Part shown: positions 53,781-63,528 of the stretch, piece after piece
Layout: every line of letters begins with the position of its first letter
Position numbering within the stretch: position 1 is the stretch's first letter
Assembly: GCF_026625705.1 (NCBI RefSeq)
Contig: NZ_CP113059.1
Coordinates: 3,348,001-3,412,000, forward strand
From: Pedobacter sp. SL55
GTDB lineage: Bacteria; Bacteroidota; Bacteroidia; Sphingobacteriales; Sphingobacteriaceae
Direction: 5' to 3'
DNA length: 64,000 nt
Program-made: the position numbers and the translations under genes
Notes under the pieces: model-generated
Told to the model about the DNA's origin: nothing
The model's database searches: none
The model's input: the letters and a program-made list of their open reading frames with translations, nothing else

Positions 53781-55127
53781 CTAAAATATTCCCGTATAAG
53801 TAAAAGGTGTAATTTTTTTCAATTCAGCCTTAATGTTATCGTTAACATCTAATTCATCAATAAACGTAGCAATGGTAGTAGCCGTAATTTTCTGGTTTGT
53901 TCTAGTTAACGCTTTTAATGCTTCGTATGGATTTGGATAGGCTTCTCTACGTAAAACCGTTTGTATAGCCTCGGCAACCACAGCCCAGTTGTCTTCTAAA
54001 TCGGCATCAATTGCTTGTTGGTTAAGGATGATTTTGCCTAAGCCTCTCAACGTAGAATTGATAGCAATTAACGTATGTGCCATTGGTACACCTATATTTC
54101 TCAGTACTGTAGAATCTGTTAAATCTCTTTGCAAACGAGAAATAGGTAATTTAGCCGCCAAAAATTCAAATAAAGCATTGGCCAATCCGGCATTTCCTTC
54201 GGCATTTTCAAAATCAATAGGGTTTACCTTGTGTGGCATAGCCGATGAGCCCACTTCGCCTTCCTTGATTTTTTGCTTGAAATAGTTTTTAGAAATATAA
54301 GTCCAGATATCACGATCTAAATCGATAATGATGTTATTGATACGTTTTAAAGCATCGCACTGTGCTGCAAACTGGTCGTAATGCTCTATTTGAGTAGTAT
54401 GTTGTGCTCTGGAAAGGCCCAACGTTTCGTTTACGAATTTGTTAGAAAATTCTACCCAGTTAATTTGTGGGTAAGCAATGTGGTGTGCATTAAAATTTCC
54501 AGTTGCACCGCCAAATTTCGCACCATTAGGAACCTGCTCTAAATTGGCCAGTTGAACTTTTAATCGTTCTACAAAAACCATAAACTCTTTACCTAACTTA
54601 GTAGGCGAGGCAGGTTGGCCGTGAGTATGCGCTAACAAAGGCACATTTTGCCATTCGTTGGCAAGCTCCGTCAGTTTTTCAATTAATTGCTGTAAAGCTG
54701 GGTAATAACTTTCTGTTAATGCTAATTTAAAAGTATAAGGAATAGCGGTATTGTTGATGTCTTGTGAGGTAAGTCCAAAGTGGATAAACTCTTTGTAAGC
54801 TTGTAAACCTAAACCATCAAACTTTGCTTTGATGAAATATTCCACTGCTTTTACATCATGGTTAGTCACGCTTTCGGTGTCTTTTACGCTTTGCGCATCG
54901 GCCTCATTAAATGCTAGATAAATATTCCTTAATTGGGGGAATAAGTTTTTATCAAAGTTTTCTGTACCTGGAACGTTAGCTTCTACTAAAGCAATAAAAT
55001 ATTCAATTTCTACCAGCACTCTGTATTTAATTAGGGCATATTCAGAAAAATAGTCGGCAAGCTTAGCTGTAGTTTTTCTGTAACGGCCATCAATAGGAGA
55101 GATAGCTTGTAGTGGAGATAAAGTCAT
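53781..55127 (-). CDS. purB: Adenylosuccinate lyase
   Basis: 448 residues of the fumarase/aspartase fold. The signature GSSAMPHKVNPIDFENAEGN (20 residues) holds the flexible catalytic loop; LLAHTHGQPASPT and HFGLTSQDINN are the other two conserved regions. It acts twice in purine synthesis, on SAICAR and on adenylosuccinate. The initial SPLQAISPIDGRYR matches the E. coli-like class. Confidence 0.97.
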   Translation of the reverse strand: MTLSPLQAISPIDGRYRKTTAKLADYFSEYALIKYRVLVEIEYFIALVEANVPGTENFDKNLFPQLRNIYLAFNEADAQSVKDTESVTNHDVKAVEYFIKAKFDGLGLQAYKEFIHFGLTSQDINNTAIPYTFKLALTESYYPALQQLIEKLTELANEWQNVPLLAHTHGQPASPTKLGKEFMVFVERLKVQLANLEQVPNGAKFGGATGNFNAHHIAYPQINWVEFSNKFVNETLGLSRAQHTTQIEHYDQFAAQCDALKRINNIIIDLDRDIWTYISKNYFKQKIKEGEVGSSAMPHKVNPIDFENAEGNAGLANALFEFLAAKLPISRLQRDLTDSTVLRNIGVPMAHTLIAINSTLRGLGKIILNQQAIDADLEDNWAVVAEAIQTVLRREAYPNPYEALKALTRTNQKITATTIATFIDELDVNDNIKAELKKITPFTYTGIF

Positions 55128-55207
55128 AATTTATTGATTTTTTAAAGATTTGCAAAGTTAACATTTGTTGGCTATTAACATAGTTAAAATGCAAATAGGT
55201 ATAAACG

Positions 55208-55239
55208 AAAAAAGCCCCGAGAAATTCTCGAGGCCTTTT
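55208..55239 (-). terminator. Terminator of the small lipoprotein gene
   Basis: On the minus strand AAAGGCCTCGAGAA pairs with TTCTCGGGGCTTT with one bulge, followed by TTT. It lies about 17 bases after the stop codon. Confidence 0.85.
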
Positions 55240-55255
55240 ATACTTTACTATTTGA

Positions 55256-55447
55256 CTAGTGTTTTACAGTTGAATCAACAACAGTAGTATCAGTTTTAAC
55301 AACTGTATCAACAACAGTAGTATCAGCAGTGATAGTAGTATCAGAACCTACAGTATCAGTACCTTCTGCTTTTTTCTCTGAAGAACAAGCAACTACAGTT
55401 AAAGATAATGCTAAAGCTAAAAAGCCAAATTTGAATAAGTTTTTCAT
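55256..55447 (-). CDS. Small Thr/Val/Asp-rich lipoprotein
   Basis: 63 residues. The lipobox VVAC gives a lipidated cysteine at residue 21, then SSEKKAEGTD. The mature part is a low-complexity repeat of DTTV/DTVV units (TTITADTTVVDTVVKTDTTV, 20 residues). It is acidic and probably unfolded on the periplasmic face. A strong terminator follows, and such short lipoproteins are often highly expressed. No function can be assigned. Confidence 0.8.
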   Translation of the reverse strand: MKNLFKFGFLALALSLTVVACSSEKKAEGTDTVGSDTTITADTTVVDTVVKTDTTVVDSTVKH

Positions 55448-55667
55448 TTTAATTTTCGTTTAAACGTTTGTGTAAATTAATTAATTACTGGTTAATACGC
55501 TTAATTTTAAAAGGTAACCCATAAAAAAATAAATAATTTTAAATTTATTTTAATAAATTGATTTTAAGTAATTTAATTTGTAATTAACAGACAGTTTTAA
55601 GGTGTGTTTTTTTGCTAAATACTGAAAATCGCAATTAAAAATTCGTTAGCAAACAATTGTATTATTT

Positions 55668-55925
55668 AACGTGAGTTCGGGTTAAGTGTCTTTATAATTC
55701 TTGAGAAATTCGCATTGAACGTATTTTTTTAGCTCGCCGCCGCTGGGCTCTTACTTTTTGACCGCAAAAAGTAACTAAAAACTCTCGGTTGCTTATTTTT
55801 CTTTCAAAGAAAGTGCTTTGGCTATTGCTGCGACCCGAAAAATAAGAGACCGAAAATTAGCTGAACGAAGATTTGAAGCGCTATCGCTAGCAAATAGCAT
55901 ATTTTTCTTATCCCGAACTCACGTT
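55668..55925. mobile_element. MITE-like element, copy 2 (258 bp, inverted)
   Basis: Bounded by AACGTGAGTTCGGG and CCCGAACTCACGTT, perfect 14-base terminal inverted repeats. Read on the minus strand it follows copy 1 (16811-17152) with few changes except for the missing middle. The flanks are ATTT on both sides, a possible 4-bp target duplication. There is no coding sequence. It fills most of the 519-bp gap; 55448-55667 shows only AT-rich sequence. Confidence 0.78.
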
Positions 55926-55966
55926 ATTTAGCAGTAAAACAAAGAAGGTTAACTGTAAAATTTGAG

Positions 55967-57301
55967 TTAATCTTTACTAGAGAGCATATTCTTATCAGGT
56001 GGACAAGTAATTGTTCTTAAAATATATGATACTAAAAAAGTGAGTATAACATAGCCTACAAAAATAAGGTAACCAGGTTGTAATGATGTGTAATTAACGG
56101 TAGTAGTAGCTAATACATCGCTTTTAATATTAAGGTCTGTAAGTTGGCTTTTTAAAATGCCATTTAAACCTATATAAGTCATTAATATACCTATTACCAT
56201 TACATCTGCCATATCCCATTTATCAGATTCGAAAGCTAAATATTGGGTAATTTTATTTTCTGCAACTACAGGCTTGCAAAGCGTATGTATACCTCTAGCT
56301 ACCATTCTTAATAATGGTAAAATAATAACAAACAGAATAATCAATATACCAACTGTAACCGAATCTGGTTTGGGCTGTTGTATCAACACCTTTGCAATGC
56401 CCAAAATACTTTTAGACTGAAAAAACAAGACCTGATTATTAAATACCAATTTTTCGCCTAGCAGATGTAATTCCAAAACGCTAATTCTAGCATCTACTTC
56501 TATAATAGATACGGTTACGCCCACAATAAGTAAAGCCAAGCCAATTAATAAAGTAAAGGTAAATAGCGTATTATGCAAGTGCGTTTTTTTTCGTAACGGA
56601 AGCCATAAACAAATTACAACTAATGCACAGGTTAGCATTGCATAGGCATAATAGTAAGTTACTTTGCGTATACTGTTGAAACGGCTTTCGAGGTGGTTAT
56701 TAAATGATTTAAGATTTGCTACGCGGTATTTTTGGTAAAGATGTTTAGTTATTTTAGCTTGTGCTGTAGCTGTACTATCATAGGTTTGTTCGGCTAATTC
56801 GTTAAATTCGGTAGATGCAATTCCCTTTAGTTTATTAATTGATCTAGGCGAATTTATTCTATTAATTATAGTTTGTGCAAAAGAAGGAACTTGATCATGA
56901 AGCTCTTTTGGATCTACCAATTGTTTAAAAGCAAATTTCTTGAGTTTATTACCTAAACCTTTTTGAGGTTTTTCAAACTCGCTTACTACTTCGTTAATCA
57001 TACCATGAAGTTGTTTTTCAACTTCTTCTTTCATTTCTTTCCGTTGTTCTTTAGAAATTTTAAAACCTTTTATTTTTTCATTAACAATGGCAGAAAGTTT
57101 GTCTGTCCATAAATCTAGCGAGAATACACCAAACGTGATGTTGTTGATGGTAGCATAATCTTCCTTTAGCTGTTCTTGCTCTGCGGAGAGCGAGTAAAGT
57201 CGATGTCCAAAATAGGACGTAGCAAACAACAGCGATGCCAGTACCATTATCAAAGCGATATGGGGTAACATCTTTCTTTCTAATCGGCTTGCTGTTTTCA
57301 A
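55967..57301 (-). CDS. PqiA-like membrane protein, copy A
   Basis: 444 residues. A membrane segment near the start (IALIMVLASLLFATSYFGHR, 20 residues) precedes a helical soluble part (about 45-215), then several membrane segments. The C-terminal ESDKWDMADVMVIGILMTYI (20 residues) matches the paraquat-inducible protein A motif (KWSMxDVxVVxIL). It is a diverged duplicate of the next gene. PqiA proteins work with MCE proteins in lipid transport; no such partner is adjacent. Confidence 0.75.
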   Translation of the reverse strand: MKTASRLERKMLPHIALIMVLASLLFATSYFGHRLYSLSAEQEQLKEDYATINNITFGVFSLDLWTDKLSAIVNEKIKGFKISKEQRKEMKEEVEKQLHGMINEVVSEFEKPQKGLGNKLKKFAFKQLVDPKELHDQVPSFAQTIINRINSPRSINKLKGIASTEFNELAEQTYDSTATAQAKITKHLYQKYRVANLKSFNNHLESRFNSIRKVTYYYAYAMLTCALVVICLWLPLRKKTHLHNTLFTFTLLIGLALLIVGVTVSIIEVDARISVLELHLLGEKLVFNNQVLFFQSKSILGIAKVLIQQPKPDSVTVGILIILFVIILPLLRMVARGIHTLCKPVVAENKITQYLAFESDKWDMADVMVIGILMTYIGLNGILKSQLTDLNIKSDVLATTTVNYTSLQPGYLIFVGYVILTFLVSYILRTITCPPDKNMLSSKD

Positions 57302-57353
57302 AATTCTATAAATATTTAGACAAAGGTTATACTATTTAATATTTTGGTTAAGG

Positions 57354-58682
57354 TTACTCGCAATTGTGCGGACTGATTGTTTTTAATATTGTAGAGAGCA
57401 CCAAACCAAAAAGTACAAAGGCAATGAATATGATATATCCGGGTTGCAAGGCCGTATTGTGTGTAGAAATAAGCGTTAACGACTCTGGTTTAATTGCTGC
57501 TTTAGCCAGCTGGGTTTCTAGTAATCCGTTTAAGCCAATATAAGCCATTAATATAGCGATCACAATTACATCGGCCATGCTCCATTTACCAGATTGAAAA
57601 GCGAAATACTTGATAACTTTGTTCTCGGCTAAGCTTTTTTTCCCTAACAAATGAATACCTGTAGAACTGAGTTTCATTACGGGAAAAAGAATGCTGAAAG
57701 CTAAAATTAGTATGCCAACTAGCATAGAATCTATTGCAGAACCACCAATAAGTATCATTACTACATCTAAAATACTTTTTGATTGAAAAAATAGTACCTG
57801 ATCATGAAAAGTAATGTGCTGGCCAAGCAGTACAAAATCTATAGCGCCTATACGGGCATCAACCTCTATCATAGAAGCCGTTAAGCCCACAGCCAATAAA
57901 ATAAATGCCATTACAAGAGATAGCACAAACAAACTTGCATACAGCTCTTTACGCTTGCGAAAAATACCCCAAGCCACTAGAAACAATAAAATGCCTGCCA
58001 ACATACCTATGCAGTAATTGTACATCATTTGGTTAGTTTTACGCAGTTCCGTTTCTACTTTGGCATTAAAATGCGGTGTACTTGTAACGTTATAACGCTT
58101 ATAAATTTTGTTAATTAACAGCGCATTAGCCGTTAATGTACTGTCTATTGATTTTATTTCATCTATTTGCTCCAGTTTTTGGAGTGCCATTTTACCTAAT
58201 TGTCTTTTTGCTCTTGGATTATCTATTTTGGTAATGATGGTATGAGCAATGCCAGGTACTTTCTTCTTGATCGTATCTACATCAATAAAATTCTTTACTG
58301 CAAATTTTGCAATCTTTCCACGTAAAGATTTTTTCTTGGTACCTGTTACTAAATTTTCTGCCTTATCAATCAAAGCAACAATAACCGCCTCAATTTCTCT
58401 CTGTAGTTCTTTCTTTTGTTTTTGGCTTAAATCTATGCTCCTAGTTTGGCTAATAACAATTCGCTCTATTTTGGTTTGCCATTGGCTAATAGAGAATAGC
58501 CCTAAAGATATGCTATTGATTTCGGCAAAATCTGTTTTAAGCTGTTCTTGTTGTTCAGAAAGTTGGTGCAGGCGATAGCCAAAAAACGCTTGTGCAACCA
58601 ATACTGCAAATAGCACTAGGATCAAAATAATTTTTGAAAGGCCAAATGGCTTATAGGTAGTTTTATTAGGCGTTGTAGACAT
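57354..58682 (-). CDS. PqiA-like membrane protein, copy B
   Basis: 442 residues, same layout as copy A and collinear with it: ILVLFAVLVAQAFFGYRLHQ start, shared LLVGLTxSxIEVDARI-type region, LLFFQSKSIL and SGKWSMADVIVIAILMAYIG (20 residues). The long soluble N-terminal domain, rich in Lys and Gln, is not found in classical PqiA. It lies 52 bp upstream of copy A on the same strand, so the two are probably one transcript and may form a complex. Function is inferred from the C-terminal motif only. Confidence 0.75.
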   Translation of the reverse strand: MSTTPNKTTYKPFGLSKIILILVLFAVLVAQAFFGYRLHQLSEQQEQLKTDFAEINSISLGLFSISQWQTKIERIVISQTRSIDLSQKQKKELQREIEAVIVALIDKAENLVTGTKKKSLRGKIAKFAVKNFIDVDTIKKKVPGIAHTIITKIDNPRAKRQLGKMALQKLEQIDEIKSIDSTLTANALLINKIYKRYNVTSTPHFNAKVETELRKTNQMMYNYCIGMLAGILLFLVAWGIFRKRKELYASLFVLSLVMAFILLAVGLTASMIEVDARIGAIDFVLLGQHITFHDQVLFFQSKSILDVVMILIGGSAIDSMLVGILILAFSILFPVMKLSSTGIHLLGKKSLAENKVIKYFAFQSGKWSMADVIVIAILMAYIGLNGLLETQLAKAAIKPESLTLISTHNTALQPGYIIFIAFVLFGLVLSTILKTISPHNCE

Positions 58683-58924
58683 AGACGTTTGCTAGTATCA
58701 TCGCTTATAACGATATGGAGTAGCATATTGTTTGCGCCAAATAAAATTTAATTATGAGGTGTGATACTGGGTTTGTCCAAACTTTCCTAAACAAGTAATT
58801 TTCGGCAAGCTTGTAATTCGTATTAGATAAAATAGGGGCGTTGGCCAATAGGCTTAGCATTTAATGGCAAAATGTAGGTAATACCAGCAATAGCCACCGT
58901 ATTTTTTACAAGAGAATAAAAAGA

Positions 58925-59353
58925 TTAATTAATTCCGTACTTGTCGTCTAAAAATTTAATAGTCTCTGCCATCATTTGTTTTAATACATCAATATCAATA
59001 TCTCCTAATTTTTTGATGTATATGCAGGCTTTTCCCATCTTAAACTTGCCCAGATCTTTAAGTATACTTTCTTGCGTTTTTGTACCTACGTATATATACA
59101 AAGAAATAGCCGCTTTGCGAGGAGAAAAGCCAACCAGTGGCCAATCTCCTTCTTGCTTACTTCGATCAGATTTATAGTGATAGCAACCAAATCCAATGAT
59201 ACTAGGTCCCCACATCTTGGGTTCGTAACCGGTAAAATCGCTCATGATTTTTAAAAGCTCAAAACTGTCTTTGCGTTTTTGTTCGGTATCTGCAAAAGAA
59301 TTAATGAAATCTATAACACTATCTTCGGTTTGCTTGGTTTTGATTGTAGACAT
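58925..59353 (-). CDS. DUF1801 protein
   Basis: 142 residues of the YdhG-like DUF1801 fold: KMWGPSIIGFGCYHYKSDRS (20 residues) and WPLVGFSPRKAAISLYI are the characteristic regions. It is cytoplasmic. Family function is unknown, with a possible small-ligand-binding fold. It is the second gene of a minus-strand pair behind OsmC, 16 bp apart. Confidence 0.88.
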   Translation of the reverse strand: MSTIKTKQTEDSVIDFINSFADTEQKRKDSFELLKIMSDFTGYEPKMWGPSIIGFGCYHYKSDRSKQEGDWPLVGFSPRKAAISLYIYVGTKTQESILKDLGKFKMGKACIYIKKLGDIDIDVLKQMMAETIKFLDDKYGIN

Positions 59354-59369
59354 AGGTTGTTATTATAGG

Positions 59370-59771
59370 TTAGTTACTTATAATTTTAATTGGATGAGTT
59401 AATATCTTGTGAATAGGGCATTTATCAGCAATGATCATTAATCGTTTTCTCTGCTCTTCGTCTAAATCTCCGTGTAGCTCAATTTTTCGTTCAATAACGG
59501 TCCCATCATTCATTTCATCTTCTGCGCAAATGGCAAGGTGTATAGTTAGTCCAGTTAATGGAATTTGTTTTCTATCTGCATACATTCTTACCGTAATAGC
59601 GGTACAACTGCCTAAACTAGCTAATAATAATGCTCCGGGCGCCATTCCCTCGTTAGTGCCACCTAGGTACTCGGGTTCATCTGCATATATAAAATGTCCA
59701 TCGGCAAATATTTTGGTTTTGTACCTAGATTGGTCTAATTCTACTACGGCTGTAATTTGCTTCTTATTCAT
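59370..59771 (-). CDS. OsmC-family peroxidase-like protein
   Basis: 133 residues. The two redox cysteines are in LLASLGSCTAITVRMYADRK (20 residues, first Cys) and DKCPIHKIL (second Cys). OsmC-type proteins reduce organic hydroperoxides. The start ATG is only 29 bp from the divergent thioesterase start, so the promoter must overlap coding sequence or the 29 bp. It is followed by the DUF1801 gene. Confidence 0.92.
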   Translation of the reverse strand: MNKKQITAVVELDQSRYKTKIFADGHFIYADEPEYLGGTNEGMAPGALLLASLGSCTAITVRMYADRKQIPLTGLTIHLAICAEDEMNDGTVIERKIELHGDLDEEQRKRLMIIADKCPIHKILTHPIKIISN

Positions 59772-59800
59772 TTCCTTTGTTTTTTCTATAAATTTATAAA

Positions 59801-60244
59801 ATGGAACAACAAAACAACATTAACGAACGATTAAAAGTTTTTCAATCATTTATTGGCAAAAAAGTTAGTAGCTCTCCCTCTAATTTTATGAATTGGTTAA
59901 AACCTATTGTAATTAGTGCCGAAAAAGGCAGTTTGCATTGCAGTTACGTAGTGAGAAACGAAATGACCAATCCGTATGGTATTTTGCATGGCGGCATTAC
60001 TGCTGGCATTATAGATGATTTGATTGGCGCTACTGTATTTACCTTGGGATTAAATAATGCCTATACTACGGTTAACAATAATATCGATTATTTTGCTCCA
60101 GCCAAGGAGGGAGATGTTATAACTGCAAAAACTAGCATAGTCAAACAAGGTAAAACGATAATTAACCTGCAATGTGAAGTATTTTTACCTTCTAAAAACA
60201 GGTTAATTGCCAAGGGATATTCGAATATGATAAATATTGGTTAG
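59801..60244 (+). CDS. PaaI-type hotdog thioesterase
   Basis: 147 residues: one hotdog domain with the catalytic segment NPYGILHGGITAGIIDDLIG (20 residues), where HGG and the Asp of DD fit the PaaI class. TVNNNIDYFAPAKEGDVI is the second conserved strand pair. It would hydrolyse an acyl- or aryl-CoA; the substrate is unknown. It is divergent from OsmC. Confidence 0.9.
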   Translation: MEQQNNINERLKVFQSFIGKKVSSSPSNFMNWLKPIVISAEKGSLHCSYVVRNEMTNPYGILHGGITAGIIDDLIGATVFTLGLNNAYTTVNNNIDYFAPAKEGDVITAKTSIVKQGKTIINLQCEVFLPSKNRLIAKGYSNMINIG

Positions 60245-60329
60245 GTTTTAACAAAAATTTAAGGTTTGTGATGATGTTTGCGTAATTGTGCGTATATTCA
60301 GTTAACAATCAACTAATAATTCACAAACT

Positions 60330-63300
60330 ATGAGCAGAAAATTTACACTAACCTTATTGGGGTTATTGCTATCGGCTTTGTTTACTTATGCCCAAAAAAC
60401 CGTAAAAGGCAAAGTAACAGATGCAAGCGACGGGCAACCCATTCCTGGAGTGAGTGTTTCGGTAAAGGGACAAGCCGGCAACACAGTAGTCACAAACAAC
60501 GATGGTGCATTTACCATTAATGTTCCATCAAACAATACTTCTTTAGTATTTACCTACGTTGGATATGCTAGTAAAGAGGTAGTTGTGGGAAAACAAACTA
60601 GTCTTTCTATTGCTATTTCGGCAAGTAATCAGGAACTTGATGAAGTAATGGTGGTGGCTTATGGAACGGCTAAACGAAGCACGTTTACGGGATCAGCAAA
60701 TACTTTTAATCCTGAGAAAAATAAGGAAATGCCAAATACTTCCTTTCAAAATGGTTTGGTAGGTAGGCTGCCAGGCGTGCAGGTTACGCAAACTTCTGGA
60801 CAAGCTGGATCTACGCCAAGCATACGTATCAGAGGAACGGGTTCTATCAATGCCTCCAATGAACCATTATATGTAATTGATGGTGTACCAATGAATTCGG
60901 GTGGCGCTGGTCAGCTGAGCGACTACACCTATGCCACTAACAATCTTATGAATACGATTAACCCAGCTGATATCGAGAGTATAACTATTTTGAAAGATGC
61001 TGCCGCATCATCTCTTTATGGTTCTAGGGCAGCAAACGGCGTGATCATTATCAATACTAAAAGAGGGAAAAGTGGCAAACCAAAAATTGAATTTAGAACT
61101 TCTCTTGGTTTGACTCCAACTTGGGCAACAGATAATTACGAGACTGCTGGTGTGCAAGAACAAGTACAGATGCTATATAGAATATTTCATGATGTACGTA
61201 CCTCAGCGGGTCAAAATGATGCTGCCGGTAATACCAACGCATTAACTCAGCTAAATAATAGATTTAATAGACACGGATATAGATTTACTACTGATGGTAT
61301 AGGCCTTGATGCAAAGGTCAACATCTTAGGCATGACTGATGGTCTGGAGAATCGTGAAGGTAGATATTTTGATTGGGAAGATGCATTGTTTAGAACTGCT
61401 AAATATCAAACTAATGATTTATCAGTTAGTGGAGGAGATGAAAATACCAAATACTATTCTTCTTTCTCATACACTAGAGATCAAAGTAGGGTAAAGGTGA
61501 ATGATTTTGATAGATTTTCAGGGAGGATAAATTTAAGTCAAAAGATTGGAAAAATAGTTGAGGTAGGTTCGAATGTAACGTTCGCAAGATCTTCTCAGAG
61601 TGGCTATAACGATACTAGGAACACTGGTTCAAACAGTTATATGCAAACTAGAAATCTGTTGTGGCCTTTGTATTGGCCAACTGATTATAAAACAGGTCAA
61701 CCCTTTACTGCAAGGTTTGGTAGTTTAGCACAAAACAATATCTTTTACGACAATCAGTGGGACAATGAATCGGTTACCAAAAGAATTATTGCCAACCAGT
61801 ATTTACAGGCGACCGTACTTCCTGAGTTGACGCTTAAGACTACGTTTTCTTATGATAATTCTCAGGTTAGCGATCATATCTACTATAGCGCAGTTCATTA
61901 CAACGGCCAAGCGAATAATGGTAGCGTAAACGAAATGACTACTAACTATAACAAATGGGTGTCATCATCGACGGCTAACTACACTAAACAATTGGGTTTA
62001 CATGGCATCAGTTTGTTAGCGGGTTTTGAAGCTGAAAGAAATGTAACCGACTATCAAAGAGCAACTGGTGTTGATCTTGGTAACAGCGAATTACAAAGCG
62101 TATCTACTGCTGGTACAGTGTCGTCTACGGCTTACAACTGGGGTAATACCATTGTATCAGGTTTATCTCGTTTAGAATATAATTATAATCAAAAATACTT
62201 CTTATCTGGTTCTTATAGGAGAGATGGATCATCTAGGCTTGGTCCTGAAAATCGTTGGTCTAACTTCTGGTCTATCGGAGGATCTTGGAAACTAGATTCT
62301 GAACAATTCATTAAAAATATTTCATTTGTAGATAATCTTAGAATTCGTGCATCTTACGGTACTAATGGAACTTTGCCAAGTAATAATTTCGAATGGAGAG
62401 AATTAACTTCTTACTCTAGTAAGTATTTGGGACAGCCTGCAGGTTTGTATGCATCGCTTTACAATCCAGAGTTGACTTGGGAGAAAAGCCAATCTTCTAA
62501 TGTAGCACTCGAGTTTGGTATATTTAAACGTTTTACCGGTACTATCGAATATTTTAATAAAGATACGAAGAGCCTTTTATTGGGCGTGCCAGTTTCTATG
62601 ACCACAGGTTTTTCGGAAACCCTAAGGAATATAGGAGAGGTGAGAAACAATGGTATTGAACTAGAGTTAAATGCGAAAATTTTAGATAACAGTGACTTCA
62701 AGTGGAACGCAGGAATAAACGCTTCGTTTATCAATTCTACAGTTAAAAAGCTGTATCGCCCTAATGGTAGTGCCGTTGGCAACAACATCATTTGGAATGA
62801 TCCAACTGGTGGAGATGCTAGGGCTCAATTTTTATATACCGAGGGGCAATCTATGTTGAGCTTCTACGGTTTTGAATGGGCTGGTGTTAATCCTGCCGAT
62901 GGTAGAAACAGGTGGTATGTAAACGATCCAAGTAATCCAGCTGCTGGTGAAGAGTTGCTTAATGGCAGAGGAATAACGTACGATTTTAATAAAGCTAACA
63001 GAAAAATTATTGGCGATGGTACACCTGATGTATTAGGTGGTTTTAATACTGATGTAGAGTACAAAGGTTTTACCTTGGGGTTAGTATTTAACTACAAAAT
63101 TGGTGGACAGATTTACGACGGAGCTTACAAAGATGTAGCGGATGATGGATATTATTGGGAAAGAATTAGATCACAAAGTTACTACGATAATATGTGGACC
63201 CCTGAAAGAACATCGGGCTCTTTACCACGATTAAAAGGAACAGATTTGACCGATCCTATGCAATACAGTACTCGCCAACTTCAAAGTGCAACATTTTTAA

Positions 63301-63512
63301 GATTAAAGAATGTATTACTTGCATACCGCTTACCAAAAAATGTTGTTTCAAAAGTAGGTGCATCAAATGCCAGAGTTTACTTTAATGGAACAAATCTGTT
63401 GACTTTTTCTAAATACAAAGAGGCAGATCCAGAAGTTGGTAATTATAGCACAAGGGGTTGGGAAACACCATTTGGTAAAACCTATACATTTGGTTTAGAA
63501 TTTAGTTTTTAA
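60330..63512 (+). CDS. SusC/RagA TonB-dependent transporter, second copy
   Basis: 1060 residues without an STN domain, so not linked to FecR signalling. After the signal peptide (ending LFTYAQ) comes a carboxypeptidase-D-like domain (KGKVTDASDGQPIPGVSVSV, 20 residues), the TonB box and plug (EVMVVAYGTAKRSTFTGSA, then LYGSRAANGVIIINTKRG), and the barrel ending in TYTFGLEFSF. It imports an unidentified oligomer with the SusD partner that follows after 16 bp. Confidence 0.95.
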   Translation: MSRKFTLTLLGLLLSALFTYAQKTVKGKVTDASDGQPIPGVSVSVKGQAGNTVVTNNDGAFTINVPSNNTSLVFTYVGYASKEVVVGKQTSLSIAISASNQELDEVMVVAYGTAKRSTFTGSANTFNPEKNKEMPNTSFQNGLVGRLPGVQVTQTSGQAGSTPSIRIRGTGSINASNEPLYVIDGVPMNSGGAGQLSDYTYATNNLMNTINPADIESITILKDAAASSLYGSRAANGVIIINTKRGKSGKPKIEFRTSLGLTPTWATDNYETAGVQEQVQMLYRIFHDVRTSAGQNDAAGNTNALTQLNNRFNRHGYRFTTDGIGLDAKVNILGMTDGLENREGRYFDWEDALFRTAKYQTNDLSVSGGDENTKYYSSFSYTRDQSRVKVNDFDRFSGRINLSQKIGKIVEVGSNVTFARSSQSGYNDTRNTGSNSYMQTRNLLWPLYWPTDYKTGQPFTARFGSLAQNNIFYDNQWDNESVTKRIIANQYLQATVLPELTLKTTFSYDNSQVSDHIYYSAVHYNGQANNGSVNEMTTNYNKWVSSSTANYTKQLGLHGISLLAGFEAERNVTDYQRATGVDLGNSELQSVSTAGTVSSTAYNWGNTIVSGLSRLEYNYNQKYFLSGSYRRDGSSRLGPENRWSNFWSIGGSWKLDSEQFIKNISFVDNLRIRASYGTNGTLPSNNFEWRELTSYSSKYLGQPAGLYASLYNPELTWEKSQSSNVALEFGIFKRFTGTIEYFNKDTKSLLLGVPVSMTTGFSETLRNIGEVRNNGIELELNAKILDNSDFKWNAGINASFINSTVKKLYRPNGSAVGNNIIWNDPTGGDARAQFLYTEGQSMLSFYGFEWAGVNPADGRNRWYVNDPSNPAAGEELLNGRGITYDFNKANRKIIGDGTPDVLGGFNTDVEYKGFTLGLVFNYKIGGQIYDGAYKDVADDGYYWERIRSQSYYDNMWTPERTSGSLPRLKGTDLTDPMQYSTRQLQSATFLRLKNVLLAYRLPKNVVSKVGASNARVYFNGTNLLTFSKYKEADPEVGNYSTRGWETPFGKTYTFGLEFSF

Positions 63513-63528
63513 TGTTAAGAAATTGAAA

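Noticed and set aside
58823..58924. In-frame tail after the DUF1801 stop (KNTVAIAGITYILPLNAKP)
   Set aside because: It is in the same frame after the TAA stop, but has no start and no known domain. Readthrough or an old extension cannot be shown.
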